From Microcaldota archaeon (GTDB lineage Archaea; Micrarchaeota; Micrarchaeia; Anstonellales; Bilamarchaeaceae): a DNA stretch of 11,083 bases. Of the stretch, positions 1-9,000 are shown one piece after another. Position numbers and translations under genes: made by a program. The notes beneath the pieces are model-generated. The model made no database searches. It saw only the letters and a program-made list of their open reading frames with translations, and was not told the DNA's origin. The stretch covers positions 1 to 11,083 of the forward strand of contig JAKANX010000028.1 of the NCBI GenBank assembly GCA_021823425.1, given 5' to 3'. Each line of letters starts with the position of its first letter. The stretch's first letter is position 1.

Positions 1-3000
1 ACTCCGGGCAGGTCGTCCTTAACAAGTCAGCCACCCTTTTTGCGGAATCGTATTCCACCTTGCTCAACGGCGCGGTGTTCGTGACCGCGCCCGGCTCGTC
101 CGTAGTAGGGTTCAACATCACCGGCAGCTCGGCGAACAAGATAAACCTCAACTCCACGGCCTCCAGCGTCACCGTGGCGAACAACACGATGTTCAACGGC
201 ACGGACAGCGGAATCTACCTCAACGCCTCCTCCGGAAATCTCATCATAAACAACACTATCCTGAACGTCTCCAACAGCGGCATCTACCTGTACGGCAACT
301 CGTCCTACAACGTGATAACGCTCAACATTGCCAGAAACTGCTCCACCAACGGCCTGTCCCTGTATCCGGGCGGCGCGAGCTACAACAACATAACGTGGAA
401 CAACTTCAGCTTCAACAGGAACAATGGCATCAGAATTGACGCCTCGAACGGGAACCGCGTGGAGAACAACGTGATGGCATCCATGCTCACCTCCGCAACG
501 TGGGGCTACGGCATGCTCATCAACGCGACCAACGGCACGATTCTCACGAACAACACGGTCACCGGGAACCCGATGCTGGGCATAGCGCTCAACTCCACGA
601 CGCTCACCGTGATGCGCAACAATACGATGAGCGGCAACCGGTACGATTTCGGCGTTGACGGCGCGATTGCGAACAGCTCGCAGTGGCAGCAGGACATAGA
701 CTCCTCCAATCTGGTGAGCGGGGACCCGATTTACTACTGGACCGACCAGTTCAACGGGCCGAACGGGTGCGAGAACGCGACCATGCCTTCCAACGCAGGC
801 TACGCCGCGTTCGTGAACTGCTGGAACGTCAGCCTCAACGGCGCGAACATGTCCAACGTCTACGACGGCGCGCTGCTGATGAACTCCACCTACGTTTCGC
901 TCTCCAACCTCAACATCTCCACCACGATGATGAGCGGCATCACGATAATCAACGGCTCCGACAACTCGGTGCAGAACGCGACGCTCTTCAACGTCTCCTA
1001 CCAGGGCACGAGCCAGGAGAACGCGGGGGTGAGCGTCCAGTATTCCCAGCGCAACACGATGCGCGGGATAAGCGCGAACACGAACGCCACCTGCGTATAC
1101 CTCCACTATTCGCAGAATTCGTCCCTCTCGGACTCTTCGCTCTCGACTCCCTCGGCCGGCGGCGACGCCCTCGACGCGATGTATTCCAACTACACGTCGG
1201 TCTCCAATTCCTCGTTCAGCGCAGTTTCGGGATACGGAATCTATTACAATTACGCGAACTGGCTCGCGATATCCAACAGCACGTTCTCGCGCAGCAGCGG
1301 GGCGTGCATATACGGGACGTATTCCAACTACCCGAGCCTCCGCGGCAGCCAGGTTTACGGATGCGGCACGTTCGGCTTCTACGCCACGCTGAGCAGCGAC
1401 TCCGTCATTATAGACTCGTCCAACTTCTCCAACCTGACGAACAACGCGCTCTACCTCAATTCCAACAACGCCGCCGTGACCAACAGCGTTTTCACGAACG
1501 TCACGACCGATTACTACACCTACATGGCCGCGACCAACCTCGCATTCGTGAACAACACGGTTTCGAACACGACCAGCTACGCCATAAACTTCGGCGGCGG
1601 CTTCGCGATGCGCCGGGTCACCTTCGCGAACAACACGTTCAACAGGACCGGGGCCACGACGATCTATTTCCTGGGCTCACTTTACGACAGCCTGCTTGAA
1701 GGCAACGTGCTGGACGGCCAGAACGCGACCGCGACCGCGGTGGACATGTCCTACGCGACGTGCGCCAACAACACCTTCAGGAACAACAACGTCACCAACT
1801 ACAGGACGTACGGGCTTGATTTCGCGGCGGTTTCCAACACCACCATCACGGGCAACTACATCGGCGCCATGCCCTACCCGGTTTACCTCAATTCCACGAA
1901 CGTGACGATGCTCAACAACACGCTCTTCAACGCCACCCGGCCCATCCTGATTGAGCCGACGCAACTCCGGCAGTTCTTCAACAACACGGTTGAGAACAAC
2001 ACCTACCAGGGCGTGCCGATGCTCTACCGCTTCATGAGGGCTAACGAGAATTATTCCAACGCCCCGTTCTCCGCGGTCTACCTCGCATATTCCACCAACA
2101 TCACGTTCTCAAACGTGACTATTTACTCGCTGGACCTCTACAACGGCACGAGCGGCGTTTCTGTAAACGACTCGCAGTTCATTCCCTCCGTGCCCTACGA
2201 CATATACCTGAACGACAATATGAGCTCCGTGGTGCTTTCGCTTGTGAACACGACCCTGAGGAAGGATTTCATACGCTCGGAAAACCAGTCCGTGGGCATG
2301 GTGAGCGTGGGCTGGTACGCAAACGCGAACGTTTCCGACTACCTCGGCCCGGTTTCAGGGGCGAACTATTCCGCATACTATGCGAACGGCACCCTTGCAG
2401 CGAGCGTGCTCACGGACGCGCAGGGCGCGGCGAGCCTCGAGCTCGCGGAATTCATACAGGGGCCTTCGGCGCGCACCTACCTTCCGCCCTATTCAATCAA
2501 CGCCAGCTACGCGTGCAGGTTCCCCGCTGCGAATTCCACATATCTTCAATACAACTCGTTCTTCGGCATGCAGCTTTCTCCCGTTTCCTATTACATAGAC
2601 TACGCGAACAAGTACCCGGACAGGCTCACTCCATATTCGGTGAATTCGAGCGAGATAAGGATATACAACGCGACCCCGTCCGGGTGTTCGGATCCCACGG
2701 CCTCGTTCACCGCAAACATCACTGGCGCGACCAACCCGTCGTACTATTACCCGCTTTCGTGCAGCCCGCAGGGCGCCTACTACTCGTGCACGTGGAGCGA
2801 CGCGGGCAGGCCGCTGGGCACGTATTACATCAAGTATTCCTCCTCCGCCGCCGGGGCGGTTCCCGTGTTCTCGGACTATGATACCGTGCAGGTAACCAAC
2901 TGGACCATGGACAACTGGGACTACAGGAGGGAAATCGGCCTCAACAACACCGACCTATCCACGAACTTCTTCGGCGAGGCCAAGTTCCAGCTCGACACCG

Positions 3001-6000
3001 CCTCGCTTATTGCGGCGGGAAGCATGAAGCCGGACTGCAGCGACATCCGGCTCAGGGGCTTCTCCGTCTACGAGCTGCCCGTGTACGTTTACAACCCGAC
3101 GGGCGCGCCCATAGCCAACGCCACGTTCTCCATTTCGCTCGCCGATTCCACGCTCACTCCGTACCTAAATCCGGGCACGGACGCGAGGCTCTTCGCATCC
3201 CGGCAGGGCGACCCGTACTCGGCGCAGGGGCTTCCCTCGCAGATTAGGTTCACGGGAGGAAAGGCGCTGGTGATGGCAAGGGCGCCTCTAGCTCCGGGCA
3301 ACAATACATTCTACCTCTATTACGGAAGGAACGGCACGAGCCAGAACCAGCAGTTCGACAGCTCGCTCGTTGCGTACGTTCCCTTCGACGACTTTGACGG
3401 CAAGTTCGTCTCGGACTTCTCTAGCGTGGGCAGCACGGGCATTGCAAGCGCCGCAACTACAGTGCCCGGAAAATCAGGTTCCGCGATGAACTTCAACAGC
3501 GCCACCTCCTACGTGGACCTAGGCAACAATCCCCGCTACAGCCTCGGAAACGCGTTCACGGTGGGCGCGTGGGTGAAGCCGAACGCATTCTCCACCTATT
3601 CCGGCATACTGAGCAAGATACAGGACGACCGCCCGAGCGGCTCGTACACGTTCATGCTCGTAATCATGAGCGACACGAGGATGGGCTTCTACACCCCGAA
3701 CACCAACTGGCAATCGTCCGCGGTCGCGACGAACATGACCGTGGGCAACTGGTACTACCTCACATGGGCGCTGAGCAACGGCACGATGTACTATTTCTTG
3801 AACGGCCAGCCGTACGGAAGCAACGCTTTTAGCTACACGGACATCCCGAACGACAACCTTTTCATCGGCTCGTGGTATCCGAGCTGGGCGTCCAATAATG
3901 CAATTGACGAGCTGCAGGTCTGGAACCGCACGCTCGGCGGGGACGAGATAAGCCAGATGTACCTCAATTCGCTCATGTCCGAGAACGTCTCGGTTGCAAC
4001 AGGCGCGCCCGCCCCTGTTTATCCGCAATCAGACTCGGAAGTGCCCTACTATGTGGACGGCTGCAATTCCACCAATTCCACGGTTTGGGTTGAGGCGCCG
4101 TACGCGGCCGCGGGCAAGGGGGCTTCATTCTACATGTATTACGGCGCGAGGCTGCCCCAGTACGAGGTCTACGAGCTGCCCGTCACGATAAGCAACCCCA
4201 CCGCGCAGAACCTCTCGGGCTACCAGGTGGAGATAAGGCTCAATTCCTCGCTTTCCTCGCACATCCTCGCGAATGCGACCGACCTGCGGGCGTTCGCTTC
4301 AAGGAAGGGCGCGCCCTACTCCTCGGCGCCGGACATGGACTACTGGATACAGCCAAACGGCGTCAATTCGTCGCTCTCGGTGTGGGTGAGGACGAACCTC
4401 GCCCCGTATTCCCAGAAGACCGTATATCTCTATTACGGAAAGCCCGACGCGGACTCGCCTCCAGTGAACGGAAGCGCGGTCTTCGACTTCTTTGACGACT
4501 TCAACGGAAGCTCCGTGGACACCACGAATTGGATTCTTACAAACTCAAGCGGCTGGAGCGTCGCCAACGGGGAGCTGCAGGGAGCGAACACCAACGGAAG
4601 GCTCCAGTCCGTGCAGAACTTCAGCAACGGAACCGTCCTTGAAGCGAAGTCGCGCACCGTCAGCATAGCCGCCAACGGGTTCATGCAGAACGGGTTCTTC
4701 AACAGCACGAGCGTCGACTTCGGGTACCTGGTTCACCCGACGAGTTCCGAATATTACAGAAGCGGAAGCGGCTTCGTCGCGTTGACCGGGGGGGTTTTCA
4801 GCCCCGTGAACACGCCCATGATGTCCCGCATATCCGTCAAGAATGCAACAACGGTGGACTTCGCATCAATCAACCTGCGCTCCGGCGCGGTTTACCAGAA
4901 CGTCACGAACATCGCCAACTCGGTCGTGCAGGAAAAAATCACGCTCGGAAGGAGGTACGACGATCTTTACCTCGGCCAGACTTATTCGGTGTACTGGGAC
5001 TGGATTCGCGCCCGCAAGTACGCATTCCCCGAACCCACGGTCGCCACGGGCACGGAGTCCGCGATAGATTACGGGACTGACGCAAGCTCGCCTGCCTCGC
5101 CCTCGCCTTACGCGTACCTCAACGCGGACTTCAGGTACAACACGGGCGACCCGTGGCGCGCGGTCCCGAAGAACGGGTATTTCATATCCGTCAACAACAC
5201 GATAACATTAGGGTGCGCGGTCGGCGCGACCTGCGACCAGTACGGGCTGGGCGCGAACACCGCGCCGCTGGCGCTATATCCTGCTCCAGACGGCGACTGG
5301 GTCGCCACGGTGAAGCTCAACAACTTCACGGTCAACGACAAGAACGTCGCGGGAATGATGCTTTACGACGACCAGGCGAATTACTACGCGATTCAGAGGT
5401 GGCGCGACGGGGCGAACAACGGCTTCAACATGGACAAGTTCCTTGGCAACGCCGCGGCGTGCACGGGCTCCGCGTGCTGGGGCCTGCCGGGCAACACCAC
5501 GCTTCCCGCATGGTTCAGGATAACCAAGGCAGGGAACCTCAAGTCCTTTGACATCTCGTTCGACGGAAGCGCGTGGAGGCACATCAACTCCTCGCGCGAC
5601 ATGGAGGGCAGGTACGTCGGGATGTACATAAAGAGCTTCGGCGGGAACGGCGAGGAGGCGACATTCTCCAACTTCACGATAATGAAGATTCCCAAGTCCT
5701 ACCTGCTGCCCTCTATTGGCTACGTGGACAACCGCACCTTCACGCTCACAAATGCCAAGGACCGCTCGCGCCTGAACCTTACCGCGTACTGGGCGTTCGA
5801 CGACGACAACAGCTCGTTAATTTACGACTATTCCGGATTCGGCTACAATGGAAACAAGGTGGCGAACCCCGCGAACGCGAGCGGAATATTCGGCTACGCG
5901 CTCAACTTCGCGAGCGCCTCCGCCCAATACGTGGACTTCGGTTCAGTGCTTCCGCTCACGACGCCGTTCACCATAAGCGCGTGGATAAGGCCCGCCTCGT

Positions 6001-9000
6001 ACTCGGACACCGGCGCGATCGTCTACAGCGGCGACGGCGGCTCGTTCAGGTACAATTTCGCACTCTCCTCGGCAGGCAACCTCACGTTCTCCGGAAGCCC
6101 GGACGGAAGCTGGGCCGGCAGGTGGGTCGCATACTCCAACCGCACCGTCCCGCTCAACAACTGGACCCACGTTGCGATAGTCCGCAGCGCGGGAGTTAAC
6201 AGCCCCGCCACCTTCTACATAAACGGAGTTCCATCCGGAACGATATCCAACGAGAACCACTTCGCCTCGGATGCAAGGCCGTTCTACATAGGCAAGGCCT
6301 ACATAAGCAGCAACTATTACTTCAACGGCACGATGGACGAGGTGCGCATATACAACCGCTCGCTCTCCCAGCAGGAAATATCGGAACTGGCCAACGGAAC
6401 CGCGAAAGTGTACCGCTCCACGTTCAGCGACCCGGCGTTCGCGCAGGGCCCGGACGAGGCGCTAGCGGCGCTCCAGTGGAGCAGGATAAACGTGCTGCAG
6501 GCGCTGCCCGGGGACACGGTGCAGATAAACGCCACGCTGAGCAACATAGGCCCTGTGCCAATGTACGACATCGCGCTTTCGTACTCCTGCCCGTCCGGAT
6601 GGGGATGCGGCCTCAACCAGAGCTCCGTTTCCGCATTGCCCGGCAAGAATTCCACCATATTGCAATTCAACTTCACCATACCGCCCAGCGAGGTCGCGAG
6701 CCAGCAGCAGATATTCCTGACGGCGCAGAACGCGAACGGCACCGCGCAGACCGCGTTCACCGTCACGCTCAACCAGCCCACGGTGTACTGGGTGCAGGCC
6801 CAGAACATGAGCGGCTCCGCAGGGCAGAATTACTCCGCCACCGTAACGCTCGCCAACGGAGGCGCGGGAACGGCGCAAAACGTGTCGTGGGCGGTCCGCT
6901 GCCAGCCCGGATGGTCATGCTCGCTCAATTCCAGCGGCCCGGCGAACATCCCGCCCGGGGGCGGCGTGGACGTGCTGGTGAACTTCAGCATCCCGTCCAA
7001 CGAGAGCGCGCAGCTCCGCAACATCACCCTCAACTACACGGACATCGCGAGCAACAGGGACACGATGATATTCTACGTGGGAATAAACCAGCCCGTGCTT
7101 TCGTGGTCCGCCAACGCGACGCGCAACGCCTCGCTGGAGAACGCGACCCTGCTCCTCGCATACCTGAACAACAGCGGGAACGCGACCGCGATCGGAGTGA
7201 ACGTCTCGGTCTCGTGCCCGCAGAACTGGACCTGCGCTGACAACGAGAGCCTGCCCTTCGATCTGGGCAACGGGAGCGTGCGCACCGTCCTAATCAACTT
7301 CACGATACCGTATTCCGAAACAGTGACCGTAAGGAACATGACGCTGATAGCGAACGACTCGCTCTCCCGCTTCACGCTGCTTAACGTAACCTCGTACAAC
7401 ATCTCCCAGCCCTCGTTCAACTTCTCGGCTCCCGCCTCGCTGGTCGTGGACAAGAACGTCCCGTTCCTGCTCAATTACACGATGTGGAACAACGGCACGA
7501 ACCTCGCGCGCAACATCACCCCCGGGGCGCTCTACCTGAACAGGACCGGGTGGGCGTACAATTTCACCCCGGCGAGCGTATCCGTGCTCAACCCCGGTGA
7601 ATCAGCGAACATCACGATAAACATAACCGTCCCGATTTCCGAGGCCCTCGCCTCGGTCAACATCTACGTGAACGCCACGGACGCTGCGGGAAGGGTGAGG
7701 TACAACCCGGGCGTGACCGTGCTGGCCATCAACCAGCCCAGCCTCGCATGGAGCGCGATACCGCGCTTTGCCATGAACCCGGGCACGAACATCACCCTCA
7801 ACCTCACGGTGAACAACAGCGGGGGAGGCAACTCGGTGAACGTGAACTGGACAATCAACGCGGGCGCACCCTGCCCTGTAAACTGGACATGCACCTTCAA
7901 CGAGACCGGGCCGATAACCATGGCTCCGGGCACGACCAAGCCGGTCTCGCTCACGATTTCCGTCCCGTACAACGAAAGCAGCCTGAGCAAGACGATAAGG
8001 CTGGACCTCAGCGATTCCGGCGGGCTGCGCGACAACAAGAACGCGAACATAGACGTGAACCAGCCGCGCCTAGTATACACTTTAGTTAACATGAGCGTTT
8101 CCGCTGGCGAGACCGCGAACCAGACCATACTGATAAACAACACAGGAAACCTCACCGCGAACAACGTCGCGCTCGCGTTCGCAGCGGAGACGTGCGCGCC
8201 TTACGGGACCTGGACGTGCGCACTGAACACGAGCGGCACCTACACGTTCGCAATCAACCAGTCCTATTCGTTCAACCTGAGCTTCACCACATACATCTAC
8301 GAAACCGCCTCGGCGAGGAACATAACGATGAACGCGACGGACGACGCGGGCAGGAGCTGGAGCGCGAAATCATGGGTGAACGTCACGCAGCCCCGCTTCG
8401 TGTGGGCCGCAATTCCAGCGCAAACCGCGGACCCGGACAGCACGATAGGCGTGAACCTCACGCTCACCAACGCCGGGAACGCGAACACCACGTCGGTGGC
8501 GTTCTCCACCAACTCCATTGCCGGATGGACGCACTCGTTCTCCCCTGCTACGCTGGCCAACTTCGATTCCGGCCAATCCTACAACATCACGGACAACCTC
8601 ACTATATACTATAATGACACGGGAACGAGCAGGACGGTCACGCTCACTGCCGCCGACCTTCTCGGAAGGTCCAACTCAACATCCTACACGGTGAACCTGA
8701 ACCAGCCCTCGCCCAACCTGTCCCAAATCCAGAACTACACCGTGAACCCCGGAGACTCGCTCACGCTGAACATGAGCGTGGCGAACAACGGAACGGCCAC
8801 GCTAAAGGGCGCGAACTTCAGCGCCTCGTGCCCCTCAGGCGCAACGTGCGCGTTCAACGACACCTCGCTCTTCAACCTCACGCCCGGAAGCTCGTATGCG
8901 AGGAGCTACACAGTCAACGTGAGCCCGACTGACACCAACGGAACGCGCACCGTGAATTTCAACGTTACGGACGCCGGAACAAGGTCCGCCTCGCGCCAGA

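Larger units (their letters stand above)
3066..4183 (+). repeat. 17-bp in-frame direct repeat at the ends of the DUF2341 insertion region
   Basis: The 17 bases GTCTACGAGCTGCCCGT occur at 3066-3082 and again at 4167-4183, encoding VYELPV both times. The copies are 1,101 bp apart, exactly 367 codons. They mark the start of the inner and the third DUF2341-like domains. The identity may be a trace of recombination that moved a domain, or only a conserved motif written in the gene's preferred codons. Confidence 0.6.

Noticed and set aside
27..1106. A 359-codon antisense open frame opposite the beta-helix
   Set aside because: Val/Arg/His-rich mirror of the sense repeats with no domain; the sense frame explains the sequence fully.
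683..1699. A 338-codon open frame on the + strand in another frame
   Set aside because: Its product is rich in Arg, His and Gln with no domain pattern, as expected from an out-of-frame reading of AAC/GCG/CTC-rich codons. The overlapping frame encodes a clear beta-helix.
4949..4956. Shine-Dalgarno-like GGAAGGAGG-type sequence
   Set aside because: It lies in frame and encodes Gly-Arg-Arg inside the ConA-like domain. No start codon at proper spacing opens a plausible gene, and AGG is simply the favoured Arg codon.
3363..6398. A glycoside hydrolase in the jelly-roll region
   Set aside because: All segments match non-catalytic binding-type folds; I found no paired acidic catalytic motif and no additional barrel domain.
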